Shown here piece by piece: positions 6,871 to 14,071 of a DNA stretch of 15,688 nucleotides. This DNA is from Deltaproteobacteria bacterium (GTDB lineage Bacteria; Myxococcota_A; UBA9042; DTJE01), in contig JADHTP010000041.1 of NCBI GenBank assembly GCA_016784945.1, positions 1-15,688 of the forward strand. Reading direction: 5' to 3'. The notes under the pieces were generated by a model, which ran no database searches, was not told the DNA's origin, and was given only the letters and a program-made list of their open reading frames with translations. Both the position numbers and the translations under genes were made by a program. Position 1 is the first letter of the stretch. The number at the start of each line of letters is the position of its first letter.

Positions 6871-7340
6871 TTCTTCAACGCCCCCGCCCCGCCCTCCACG
6901 TAGTACACGTTCCGAAGGCCCCGGCCGGCCAGTTCCCGCGCCATCTCACGGCCCGAGTCCGGGTCGTCCCCATCCCCGTAGACCACCACGGCGGCGGCGC
7001 CCGAACCCGCCAGCTTCTTCACCGATTCCATGGGGACCGGTTCCAGGTAGTCGAAACCGATGTGCAAGGACCCGGTGTGGTGCCATTGACCGTATTCCTC
7101 TTCGCCCCGGGCATCCACCAGCACGGTCCTGGCCGCCCCGATGAGGGGGTCATCGGGCGCCACGGGCGTCACTTCGCCAAGTGGCTCCGGGCAGGGCACG
7201 AACACCTCATAGGCCCTGGAGGCCACCAGTTCAATGCCTTCCTCCCGCACGCCGTTGACCGTCAGTGCCAACGCGGCGGAAACCACCACCACCAGCACGG
7301 CGTCCCGGAGGGTGGTCAGGATGATGTCTTTTCCCGCCAT
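6867..7340 (-). CDS. Membrane-anchored rhodanese-like protein without catalytic Cys
   Basis: The 157-residue product starts at the ATG at 7340, 22 bp after the TPR-barrel stop; its ribosome binding site is weak. A single transmembrane helix spans residues 13-29, placing the rest in the periplasm. The rhodanese fold is seen from VLVDARGEEEYGQWHHTGSL (about 73-92) to a terminal LRNVYYVEGG. The active-site loop, normally YCxxGxRS, reads YGDGDDPDSG, so Gly122 sits where the sulfur-carrying Cys should be. It is therefore unlikely to be a sulfurtransferase and may serve as a scaffold or binding module. A Cys at 50 in VPCPEP lies outside the active loop. It is followed by the MauE-like gene with a 4-bp overlap, and rhodanese plus MauE pairs are known to me from other deltaproteobacteria. 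Confidence 0.8.
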   Translation of the reverse strand: MAGKDIILTTLRDAVLVVVVSAALALTVNGVREEGIELVASRAYEVFVPCPEPLGEVTPVAPDDPLIGAARTVLVDARGEEEYGQWHHTGSLHIGFDYLEPVPMESVKKLAGSGAAAVVVYGDGDDPDSGREMARELAGRGLRNVYYVEGGAGALKK

Positions 7341-7362
7341 GGCCTTGAAGCCCCGCCGAAGC

Positions 7363-8982
7363 CTACTGCACGCAGGACGAGGATCGCATGACCTCCTCGT
7401 CCTGTCGAAGCAGATCCTGGATCCGGTCGTCGAATCCCCCGCCCGCCTCGCCGCCCGCCCATGGGAGTGGGGCGACGGGTAAATCGGGGGAAATCCCCGG
7501 CAGTTCCACGTCGCTGCTGAATGTCAGGGCCAGTCTCAGCAGGACCCGGTGGTCCATGTAGTCGTAGTTGGCCGCAGTGCTCTCCCGGTCGGAAAAATCA
7601 TAGGAAACACCCAGTTTCAGGGTCGTTCCCCGCCACACCGGGAACAATGGGGGCGACCAGGCCTCCAGCGTGGCCTTGACGAAGAAATCGCGACGGTTCC
7701 TGTCACCGCCCGTGTCGAATCGATCGTAATCCATAGATTCAGGGAAGTAGTCCACGGAGAAGTTGAGTCCCGTCCTGATGCTGAATCCCAGGGGCAGACG
7801 AAATCCCACCCGGGCCAGCAGCGTGCCGCCGTAGACGTGATAGGCGGCCCGACGGGCCCTGTGGACCCGCCCGGTCACACCCCAGAGCAGGCTCACGGGA
7901 CCCTTCATGGGGATGCCGCCGCCCACGCCCAGGTCCACCTCCGTGCGCGTGCGGGCGGTTTCGCGGAAGGTGCGCCGTCCGGCTCCGGCCAGGACCAGCA
8001 ACCAGTCCGTGGCCTCCACCTCGATGTCACCCCGGTGGGCCCCGAAGTACCAGACGGGCCCCGATCCGTAGGCGTCGGAGCGGTCGAGCAGCAGGAAGTC
8101 GGGCCGATAGGTCAGCGTCACCCTGGGCGCCTGCGGTCCACCGATCACCAGGCCGATCCGCCCGGTGAGGTCCATGGTGCTCAGTTCCCTTGCTCCATCC
8201 TGGAGGTACCTCACGATACGGGTCTGGAATTCCATCACGGGCCGGATCAGGGACCCGGTGTCGGGGGCGTACCGAAGCCAGATGTCCTCACGGAACAGGT
8301 CGCTGGCCTTCTGTTCGCCGGCCACGTCCACGCCGGAACCCATGAGAGCGTTGGTGGTGTAGCCGTAACGGGTCTCCGCGCGGACGGTCAACTCTAGCAA
8401 GCGATGGGGATGGATCCTCGAGGGCAGGGTGCGAAGCGCCTCCCGGTCTTCGGGCCAGACCTGTTCCAGGCCCCTGGCGGCCTTCAGGTCCCTGGCGGCG
8501 GAGTCGGGGTCGCCGCCGGACAGGGACAACCGCGACCGAACGGCCAGGAACCGGGCCGAATCGGGGCCCTGGCCCAGGGCGCAGTCCTCGTGGGCCAGCG
8601 CCTCGGTGGCCAGGTGCAGGGCAGCCTGCTCAATGTAGACCCAGGCCAGCCAGGCCCGGGCATCGCAGTCCCCGGGGTGGTCGGCCACCCTCCCCGCCAG
8701 CACCCTGATGGCCCAGAATCCGTTGCCGGCATGCTGGTAGGCCACGCCCAGCAGGACCTGGATGTCCCGGGAACCGGGGAACGCCTCGCGGCCCTGTTTC
8801 AGGGTAGCCACGGCAATACCGGGTTCTTCGGATACCAGGGAAGCCCGCGCAGACGCCAGGAAGCACGCCTCGTTCCCACAGGGATCCCTTGCGGGCCCCG
8901 TGTCCGACGCCAGGACCGGGGCGCCGGTGAAAAGGGTCGCCGCAAGGACGGTCGTCAGGGCTGTTTCACGTCCGCGCAGCAA
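7363..8982 (-). CDS. TPR-containing outer-membrane beta-barrel protein
   Basis: The start is taken as the TTG at 8982. It has GAGGGG six bases upstream and gives Arg-rich LLRGRE, a hydrophobic core and a cleavage site after PVLA. The ATG-like starts further up (to 9111) only add low-complexity residues. This start overlaps the end of the twin-FGE gene by 28 bp. Of 539 residues, about 40-185 form helical TPR-like repeats (for example VLLGVAYQHAGNGFWAIRVLAG), with several Cys. From about 195 to 495, alternating amphipathic strands rich in Tyr, Arg and Gly indicate a beta barrel. A 35-residue tail then ends in SSSCVQ. TPR plus barrel resembles export porins of the PelB/BcsC or Slam kind, but I cannot assign a named family. 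A role in moving or anchoring surface proteins, perhaps the product of the preceding gene, is inference. Confidence 0.75.
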   Translation of the reverse strand: MLRGRETALTTVLAATLFTGAPVLASDTGPARDPCGNEACFLASARASLVSEEPGIAVATLKQGREAFPGSRDIQVLLGVAYQHAGNGFWAIRVLAGRVADHPGDCDARAWLAWVYIEQAALHLATEALAHEDCALGQGPDSARFLAVRSRLSLSGGDPDSAARDLKAARGLEQVWPEDREALRTLPSRIHPHRLLELTVRAETRYGYTTNALMGSGVDVAGEQKASDLFREDIWLRYAPDTGSLIRPVMEFQTRIVRYLQDGARELSTMDLTGRIGLVIGGPQAPRVTLTYRPDFLLLDRSDAYGSGPVWYFGAHRGDIEVEATDWLLVLAGAGRRTFRETARTRTEVDLGVGGGIPMKGPVSLLWGVTGRVHRARRAAYHVYGGTLLARVGFRLPLGFSIRTGLNFSVDYFPESMDYDRFDTGGDRNRRDFFVKATLEAWSPPLFPVWRGTTLKLGVSYDFSDRESTAANYDYMDHRVLLRLALTFSSDVELPGISPDLPVAPLPWAGGEAGGGFDDRIQDLLRQDEEVMRSSSCVQ

Positions 8983-10709
8983 CGGAATCCCCTCGCCGAA
9001 GGTCCCCAGGAACCGTCGTGATCGCAACGGTGCAGAGCCTCGGAGTTCCCGCAGTTGTAGGCCCCTCCCCGGAAATGCTCCAGGCCGTCGTCCGTGTCCA
9101 CCAGTTCCCACACGTTTCCATTGATGTCATGGACACCCCACTCGTTGACGCACTGATCGAAGCTGCCCGTGGGCGTCACATGGAAGGCCGCGCCGCAGGG
9201 GCCCCACAGTCCGTCGGGCGTCTGCTGGTTGTAGCAGTGCGGATACGGGCATTCGGGCAGGCCGAGGCAGGCTGCGGCGTCACAGTGGCAGAAGGCATCG
9301 ATTCCATTGCACAGGGTGGGATGGTAGTCGTCGCCATAGGAATAGACCGTCTCAGGGGACCCGCGGCAGGCATCGAACCACTCGTCCGGCTTGCACAGGC
9401 GCTTGCCGGCGGAAAGGCAGGCATCCCGGGCCTCCAACAGGGTCACGGGATGCCACGGAAGGACGCCGGCCTGGCTGGCCGCCATGGGGGAAGTCCCCTT
9501 GTCCGTTTCGGAGGCGTCGGCGTGGCTGGCCTCGTATTGGTCCATGCAGTAGGGGGTGGAGTCGGGACCGAACTGGACCGGGACCATGTCCGGGGGACAG
9601 GGCTCGGGCTGGCCAGGGTCGGGGGTTCCGGGGTCCGGCGGGCCCGGATCGTCCATGCCGTCGTCGGTGAGGCCCGGGTCCGTCATGCCTTCATCCGGTG
9701 AGCCCGGATCGTTGATGCCCTCGTTCGGCTGACCGGGATCGGCAGGTCCGGGGTCCTCGCTACCCGGATCGGTCGGGCCCACGTCCTCGTCGATACAGCC
9801 GGGAATCTCCTGGTCGGGCATCCCTTCGTCTACCACGACCTCGATAGTGGCCTCCCAGGCATCCACCACCGGCTCAGGCTGGTCCCCGACGGGTTCCACT
9901 AGGTCCAGGGGCACGAGGGCCCGGCAGCAGCGGAAGCCGCGGGCGCTGGGCGTCCAGGTGGCCGGTACGTAGTCGCAGCGATGCAAGGCCTTGGAGTCCC
10001 CGCAGTTGTAGGCGCCTCCCCGGATGGTCTTGTCAGTACCTCCCAGGACGTGCTCCCAGAGGTTGCCGTTCATGTCGAACACGCCCCACTCGTTGGTACA
10101 CCCGGGGAACGCCCCGGTCACGTCCAGGTGAAAGCCGCCACCGCCGAAGGTGTCGATGCCGTTGCAGGTATGAGGTTCATAGTCGTCTCCGTAGCCGTAC
10201 ACGGTGCCGTCGGAACCCTGACAGGCCACCTCCCATTCGGCGGGGCTGCACAGCCGCTTCCCCACGGCCTCGCAGGCCGCCTGCGCGGTGGCGTTGTCCA
10301 GTACCCGCCACGGCATCACACCCGGCCGGGACAGGGCCATGGATCCGTTGGAGCCCTCGTCGTCCTCCGTGGCATCGGGTCGCGAGGCCTCGTACCGATC
10401 CACGCAGTAGGCCCCGGCCACCATGACCATGTCTTCGGGGCACTCGAAGACCGGCGCGTCGCCTTCGATGTCCACGGCGACATCCGGCTTGGCGATGCTG
10501 GGCACGCATCGAAACGCCTCGCAGGCATATCCGTCCCCACAGTCCCCGTCATGGGTGCACTCCAGGACGCAGATCCCGCGGGTATCGCACACCCTGGGAT
10601 GAACACAGTCCGAATCACCGAAGCAGTGCTCATCCACCGTGCAGCCGGCAAACACAAGCCCGAACGCCAGGACGCCAGCCACCCCCCCCTGTCGAGCCGC
10701 CAGGTCCAT
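8955..10709 (-). CDS. Cys-rich lipoprotein with two FGE-sulfatase-like domains
   Basis: Start taken at the ATG at 10709; in-frame GTG/TTG codons just upstream, and a GTG at 10766, are alternatives. The 584-residue product has a lipobox FAGC (Cys23) and a Cys-rich module at 28-68 (CxGDSDC and CTHDGDC style). The first FGE-like domain spans about 90-264, an Asp-Pro-Gly linker 311-369, and a second FGE-like domain 370-584. The two domains share KRLC, EW, YGDDY, CNGID, NEWGV.D.NGN.WE, RGGAYNCG and a terminal ARGFRCC, so they are duplicates. The second has an extra Cys-rich insert at 474-505. Active formylglycine-generating enzymes use a Cys pair with four residues between; here the nearest pairs (236/245 and 553/562) have eight between, so this oxidase activity is doubtful. 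The likely place is the outer membrane or cell surface. It leads the five-gene downstream half of the run. Confidence 0.83.
   Translation of the reverse strand: MDLAARQGGVAGVLAFGLVFAGCTVDEHCFGDSDCVHPRVCDTRGICVLECTHDGDCGDGYACEAFRCVPSIAKPDVAVDIEGDAPVFECPEDMVMVAGAYCVDRYEASRPDATEDDEGSNGSMALSRPGVMPWRVLDNATAQAACEAVGKRLCSPAEWEVACQGSDGTVYGYGDDYEPHTCNGIDTFGGGGFHLDVTGAFPGCTNEWGVFDMNGNLWEHVLGGTDKTIRGGAYNCGDSKALHRCDYVPATWTPSARGFRCCRALVPLDLVEPVGDQPEPVVDAWEATIEVVVDEGMPDQEIPGCIDEDVGPTDPGSEDPGPADPGQPNEGINDPGSPDEGMTDPGLTDDGMDDPGPPDPGTPDPGQPEPCPPDMVPVQFGPDSTPYCMDQYEASHADASETDKGTSPMAASQAGVLPWHPVTLLEARDACLSAGKRLCKPDEWFDACRGSPETVYSYGDDYHPTLCNGIDAFCHCDAAACLGLPECPYPHCYNQQTPDGLWGPCGAAFHVTPTGSFDQCVNEWGVHDINGNVWELVDTDDGLEHFRGGAYNCGNSEALHRCDHDGSWGPSARGFRCCADVKQP
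9603..9779 (-). repeat. Degenerate Asp-Pro-Gly repeat linker
   Basis: These bases encode residues 311-369 of the twin-FGE lipoprotein, a flexible stretch with repeated DPG units alternating with short Gln, Asn, Ser, Glu or Met spacers (DPGSEDPG, NDPGSPDEG, PDPGTPDPG). At DNA level it is an imperfect repeat of a CCGGGATCG-like unit on the plus strand. It separates the two folded domains and is a likely hotspot for length variation. Confidence 0.7.
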
Positions 10710-10899
10710 CACACCCACCACCAATCCCCTTTTTCCGGTCACCTGAAACACTCCCGAATGACCCACCTTGCTCGATATGACGAATGGTACCTTATGGACG
10801 ATTTGTGCACCGATCGTCTATGGATTGTCGCAAAACCCAGGCAAAACCCAGGGACAGTCACCCGGTTTTACGAGATCGTTGATCGTTTGCAGGGGACGG
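10710..10899 (-). other. Intergenic gap inside the minus-strand gene run
   Basis: At 190 bp, this is by far the longest gap between genes of the run from 13906 to 5531. It is more AT-rich than its surroundings and contains two short tandem repeats (10831-10852 and 10874-10887). It is the natural place for a second promoter driving the twin-FGE gene and its followers. I searched the minus strand by eye and found no pair of -35 and -10 hexamers good enough to report. I also found no convincing hairpin plus T-tract terminator for the upstream gene. Confidence 0.5.
10831..10852. repeat. Perfect tandem repeat of 11 bp, two copies
   Basis: CAAAACCCAGG occurs twice back to back (10831-10841 and 10842-10852). 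It lies about 120 bp upstream of the twin-FGE start and 50 bp after the stop of the preceding gene. The 11-bp period equals roughly one helical turn, which would put both copies on the same DNA face, as for a two-site operator. A second tandem pair, GATCGTT twice, lies at 10874-10887. No matching regulator is visible in the window. Confidence 0.6.
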
Positions 10900-11340
10900 T
10901 CATTTGCCCGAGGCAGGCGCCGGTTTCCAGGTGACGTCCTTGTTCATGAAGATCTTGCAGACCTTCTTTGTGCACAGGCTGAAGCTGGCCTTGCCGGTGA
11001 TGGTGGTACCCGGTTCGACCTTGCCCGTGGCTCCCAGGTCGAAGATGGCGGTCTTGTCGCCGTCGGCCAGTTTCACGTCCCCCTTAGCGTACTTCGTCCT
11101 GGCCAGCTTCGCGCCCTTCTGCTCGCCGATGACCACCTTGCACGGGAACTCCTTGTTCCACTTGTAGCCCTGGGTGGCCTTCACCGTTAGGGTGGCGCGA
11201 CCCTGTCCCTCCGGGTCGGCCTGCAGTTCCGGCGACAGGATGTACAGGCTCTTCGCGTCCTTGGCGTGCACCGTTGCCGCCAAACCCGGCACCAGGCAAC
11301 ATGCCGTCACCACCAGCAACCACTTCCACACGGGTGTCAT
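10900..11340 (-). CDS. Small periplasmic protein resembling the DsbD alpha domain
   Basis: The 146-residue product has a Sec signal peptide cut after about residue 26 (TVHA then KDA). The mature part is a compact beta-rich domain with GYKWNKEFPCKVVI near the start and FSLCTKKVCKIFMNKDVTW near the end. The closing CxxxxC (Cys123, Cys128) before a beta strand resembles the redox-active pair of DsbD N-terminal (alpha) domains, and a third Cys is at 67. The DsbD membrane and thioredoxin domains are missing. A likely role is a periplasmic thiol carrier working with the TlpA-type thioredoxins encoded just upstream. The start lies 14 bp after the stop of the thioredoxin-barrel gene, with GAGGGG and TAGG ahead of the ATG, so the two are probably cotranscribed. 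The DsbD-alpha comparison rests on pattern and context only. Confidence 0.7.
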   Translation of the reverse strand: MTPVWKWLLVVTACCLVPGLAATVHAKDAKSLYILSPELQADPEGQGRATLTVKATQGYKWNKEFPCKVVIGEQKGAKLARTKYAKGDVKLADGDKTAIFDLGATGKVEPGTTITGKASFSLCTKKVCKIFMNKDVTWKPAPASGK

Positions 11341-11354
11341 GTCCTACCCCTCGT

Positions 11355-13280
11355 TTACAGGTTCATCACCAGGTCCAGCCGAAGCCCCTCGAAGGGCGGC
11401 AGGTCCCGGCAGGTCCCCGACACACAGACACGGCCGCCTGCCAGCCGCCCACCGAACAGGCGCAGTTCGCTGCCCAGGGGCAGCACCACCTTGACCTCGC
11501 CCCCCGGGTAATGGGTGGGACGGACCGGCACCTCCGTGGAGTAACCATACAGGAACGCGATGGACGCCACCCCCGGCCAGGCCAGGCCCACCGTGGCCAG
11601 TCCCCTCACGAAGTCGTGTTCCGAAAAGGCGATCTTGGTCTCGCTGACATGGTTCAGCGTCAGGGTCATGGACAGCTTCTCGGCCAGGGGGAACGAAGCG
11701 TCGAAGTCCAGGTGCCACAGGTTCACGCTGTCGCTCCCGTCGGTGTTGTTCTCGTCCCGGTAACCGCCGGCCAGCTGAATGGTGGCGTTGGTCCCCACCT
11801 TCAGGTCCAATCCCCCGAAGGCATGCCAGGTGCGGCCTTCCCCCCAGGCCTGTCCAGGGAACAGGGGGCTGCTTCCGTCCAGCGAATACCAGTAGAGAAG
11901 ACCGTTGGCGTACACCGTCAATTCCGGTATCACCTGCCAGTCCAGGCGGGTTCTCCAGCCGTGGCTGTCCTCGTTGCCCGGGATCTGCTGGTCGGGCCTC
12001 TCCAGCGTGGCCGGCTCGTGGTAGGCCAGCACCCGGTCGGGCCGGCCCAGGTTCCAGTGACGGTAGCACTTGCCCTCCACCAGCCAGGTGACCGGGCCCA
12101 GGTCGGACGAAAGGGATCCTGTCACTCCCCACGGGGTTTCGTCATCGCTGGCGATTCCCTGGCGCAGGCCCGCCGCACCTTCCGCCGAAACCCGCACCTT
12201 TCCAAAACTCATGGCCGTGGAGCCGCCACCCACAGCCCACAGTACGTCCCGGCCGTCCAAAGACGCATCAGGCAGGCCCGCCGCCACGGCGTAGGCCCCG
12301 AACTCCAGGTTCCGGTTCGGCACGACCTTCATCTCCAGGCCGGTCAGCCAGTCTTCCAGGTCACCCACTACCCTCATTTCGATGGGGTCGAAGTTCTGGG
12401 GATTGATCACGCCGCCCACGACCTTGGCCCGGAACATGCCCGACTCGAAGTCCAGGCGCCCCCCCCGCAACGAGGTGTCGGTCCCCAGGGAATCCAACCG
12501 TCGAAGGGACAGGCTCATTCCCTGGCCGAACTGGACGTAGTGGTCGCCGGCCCGGATCCGCACCCAGTCGAAGTCCAGGTCCACCTGGAATCGTTCCAGA
12601 CGCAGATCGCCCGCCGCCCCGGTCCGATCGTCCCCCAGGAGGCCCCCGTCCATCCGGGCGCTCACCGCGTAACGACCGTACCGGACCTGTGGCTCCACCC
12701 GTGTGACCACCCCGCCCAGGTCCCCGTCGCCGGTGACGTCGAAATTCGAGCGCCGCCACACGCCGAGCCCGCGGATGGTCAGGTTGGCGATGAGTTCATC
12801 GGAAGCCGGAGCCCCGTCGGCATCGGCCGGCACTCCCCCCGGAGAGGCATGGAGCAGCTTCTCGATAGCCGCGGTCAGGTCGGCCTCGTCACCCGGTTCG
12901 TACCCGGTCCTTGCATAGATCTTTCGGCCCTTGTCGTCCAGCAGCACCGTGAAGGGCACGCCGCCCGCCGGGTTGTAGCGGACCAGCAGTTCGGTTTCCG
13001 AATCCATGATCCATGGCGCGGCAATCCCGAATTGTTCCAAGAATCCCGGCAGCTCGGCCGCGCTCGACGGGCTGTCTATGGAGACCAGCCTGACCTTCAG
13101 TCCCCGGGGCCCGAATTCGCGGTGAACCCGGTCGATCTCCGGAAGCTCCGCGCGACAGGGCACGCACCAGGTGGCAAAGAACGCGTACAGGGTGCCCCTT
13201 GCCTTCGTTTCCTCTGCCCCGGCCCGCCCTGAAGGGATCACGGCCAGGGCCAGGGCGACGACTGCCGCCAGGTGTCTCAT
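11355..13280 (-). CDS. TlpA-type thioredoxin fused to an outer-membrane beta barrel (DUF6029-like)
   Basis: The 641-residue product has a Sec signal peptide to about residue 22. A complete thioredoxin domain spans about 28-147: FFATWCVPCRAELPEID with Cys39 and Cys42, and GGVPFTVLLDDKG with cis-Pro109. A short Ala/Pro/Asp linker leads at about 163 to a long region of alternating strands ending in LRLDLVMNL, as expected of an outer-membrane barrel. Residues 245-275 (GDHYVQFGQGMSLSLRRLD and following LGTDTSLRGGR) resemble the conserved core of DUF6029 barrels. A Cys pair, CVSGTC (619 and 624), sits near the last strands. The domain order puts the thioredoxin on the periplasmic side of an outer-membrane barrel. 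The start codon overlaps the upstream TlpA gene by 4 bp (ATGA). A frameshift artefact joining two genes is unlikely because the frame is clean throughout and no second signal peptide occurs. Confidence 0.87.
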   Translation of the reverse strand: MRHLAAVVALALAVIPSGRAGAEETKARGTLYAFFATWCVPCRAELPEIDRVHREFGPRGLKVRLVSIDSPSSAAELPGFLEQFGIAAPWIMDSETELLVRYNPAGGVPFTVLLDDKGRKIYARTGYEPGDEADLTAAIEKLLHASPGGVPADADGAPASDELIANLTIRGLGVWRRSNFDVTGDGDLGGVVTRVEPQVRYGRYAVSARMDGGLLGDDRTGAAGDLRLERFQVDLDFDWVRIRAGDHYVQFGQGMSLSLRRLDSLGTDTSLRGGRLDFESGMFRAKVVGGVINPQNFDPIEMRVVGDLEDWLTGLEMKVVPNRNLEFGAYAVAAGLPDASLDGRDVLWAVGGGSTAMSFGKVRVSAEGAAGLRQGIASDDETPWGVTGSLSSDLGPVTWLVEGKCYRHWNLGRPDRVLAYHEPATLERPDQQIPGNEDSHGWRTRLDWQVIPELTVYANGLLYWYSLDGSSPLFPGQAWGEGRTWHAFGGLDLKVGTNATIQLAGGYRDENNTDGSDSVNLWHLDFDASFPLAEKLSMTLTLNHVSETKIAFSEHDFVRGLATVGLAWPGVASIAFLYGYSTEVPVRPTHYPGGEVKVVLPLGSELRLFGGRLAGGRVCVSGTCRDLPPFEGLRLDLVMNL

Positions 13281-13906
13281 TGGGGAAGCATCTCGTCGAT
13301 ACGGTCGTTGAAATCGGCGGGGGGAGGCCCGGCGGCCCTGAAGCGGATGATCCCGTCCCGGTCGACCAAGAGGTTGAGGGGGGTGGAACCCACGGCCCCG
13401 GCCCCGGAGAAGTGGGGTTCCACCGTGAAGTCAGGATCGATGACCACGGGGAAGGTCAGGCCGAACTTGTCCCGCCACTCCTTGCAGAACTGCGTGGTGG
13501 CCGCGGCCCCGGTTTCGGTCTCGAACAGGACCTGGTAGATCCGCAACCCCCGCTGGCAGAAGACTTCGTGGATCTCGGCCTCCATGATCTTGGCCTCCTG
13601 CACACAGGGGGCACACCAGCCTGCACCCACATTGAACAGGACCATTTCACCGCTGCCCAGGAGGTCCCCGAAGGAAACCGGGTTCCCGTCGCAGTCGTTC
13701 AGGGTCATGTCCTCGAACCGGTCATCGACCTGTACGCCATAGGGACCCGCCGGGTAGGTCCAGTCCGCCGGGGTCACGGCGGCAGGGCAGTTGCCGGCCG
13801 GCGCGTCAGGATGGCCGCCCATGTCGCTCCCGCCCGAGTCCGATCCGCATCCAGCGGCCAGGATCAGGGAAACCACCATCGTCACCGGAGCCACTCGCCA
13901 CATCAT
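13277..13906 (-). CDS. TlpA-family thioredoxin lipoprotein
   Basis: The 209-residue product starts at the first of two tandem ATG codons (13906), with GGGAGG five to six bases upstream. The signal peptide ends ILAAGC, giving a lipidated Cys20, then a Gly/Ser/Asp linker. The thioredoxin fold follows, with VLFNVGAGWCAPC (active-site Cys98 and Cys101) and GSTPLNLLVDRDG with the cis-Pro at 176. Extra Cys are at 40, 72, 117 and 141. Such proteins act as membrane-tethered thiol reductants or oxidants in the periplasm. It is the first gene of the minus-strand run and overlaps the thioredoxin-barrel gene by 4 bp. The two thioredoxin domains may have opposite or successive roles in one relay, which is inference. 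Confidence 0.9.
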   Translation of the reverse strand: MMWRVAPVTMVVSLILAAGCGSDSGGSDMGGHPDAPAGNCPAAVTPADWTYPAGPYGVQVDDRFEDMTLNDCDGNPVSFGDLLGSGEMVLFNVGAGWCAPCVQEAKIMEAEIHEVFCQRGLRIYQVLFETETGAAATTQFCKEWRDKFGLTFPVVIDPDFTVEPHFSGAGAVGSTPLNLLVDRDGIIRFRAAGPPPADFNDRIDEMLPQ

Positions 13907-13942
13907 GCCGTCCTCCCACGGTGTCGGTCTACCGATCCAGTT

Positions 13943-13971
13943 CTTATACTACGTTTCTCCATGGACATTAA
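13943..13971 (-). promoter_or_regulatory. Candidate sigma70-type promoter for the redox/envelope gene run
   Basis: On the minus strand TTAATG (-35, at 13966-13971) and TATAAG (-10, at 13943-13948) are separated by exactly 17 bp. They lie in a conspicuously AT-rich patch in a GC-rich window. Transcription would start near 13936, leaving a leader of about 30 bases before the TlpA lipoprotein start and containing its ribosome binding site. The -10 is strong and the -35 is weak. Confidence 0.45.
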
Positions 13972-13994
13972 TTTGGACTTTTTCTATCCTGGTC

Positions 13995-14023
13995 TTGATT
14001 TTCCCGGGAACCGGCATTAACTT
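13995..14023 (+). promoter_or_regulatory. Candidate plus-strand promoter with a palindrome in its spacer
   Basis: TTGATT (13995-14000) and TAACTT (14018-14023) are 17 bp apart on the plus strand. They form a modest sigma70-like promoter pointing at the VWA lipoprotein. The perfect 10-bp palindrome TTCCCGGGAA (14001-14010) fills part of the spacer and could bind a regulator. The -10 match is weak, so this is tentative. Confidence 0.3.
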
Positions 14024-14071
14024 TTCCAGTGTCTTTGAAAACCTACTTCAACCGAAAAGGGGGTGAGTCAC

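Noticed and set aside
9603..9779. Repeat region considered as a CRISPR array
   Set aside because: The units are short, irregular, in frame and encode Asp-Pro-Gly linkers within a gene.
8955..10709. Calling the twin-FGE lipoprotein an active sulfatase-modifying enzyme
   Set aside because: The spacing of the Cys pair differs from active enzymes and no sulfatase gene is present in the window.
11274..13232. A 652-codon open frame on the plus strand opposite the thioredoxin-barrel gene
   Set aside because: It is a mirror frame caused by high GC content. Its product is rich in Gly, His, Pro and Gln with no domain, while the minus strand encodes a clear signal peptide, thioredoxin and barrel.
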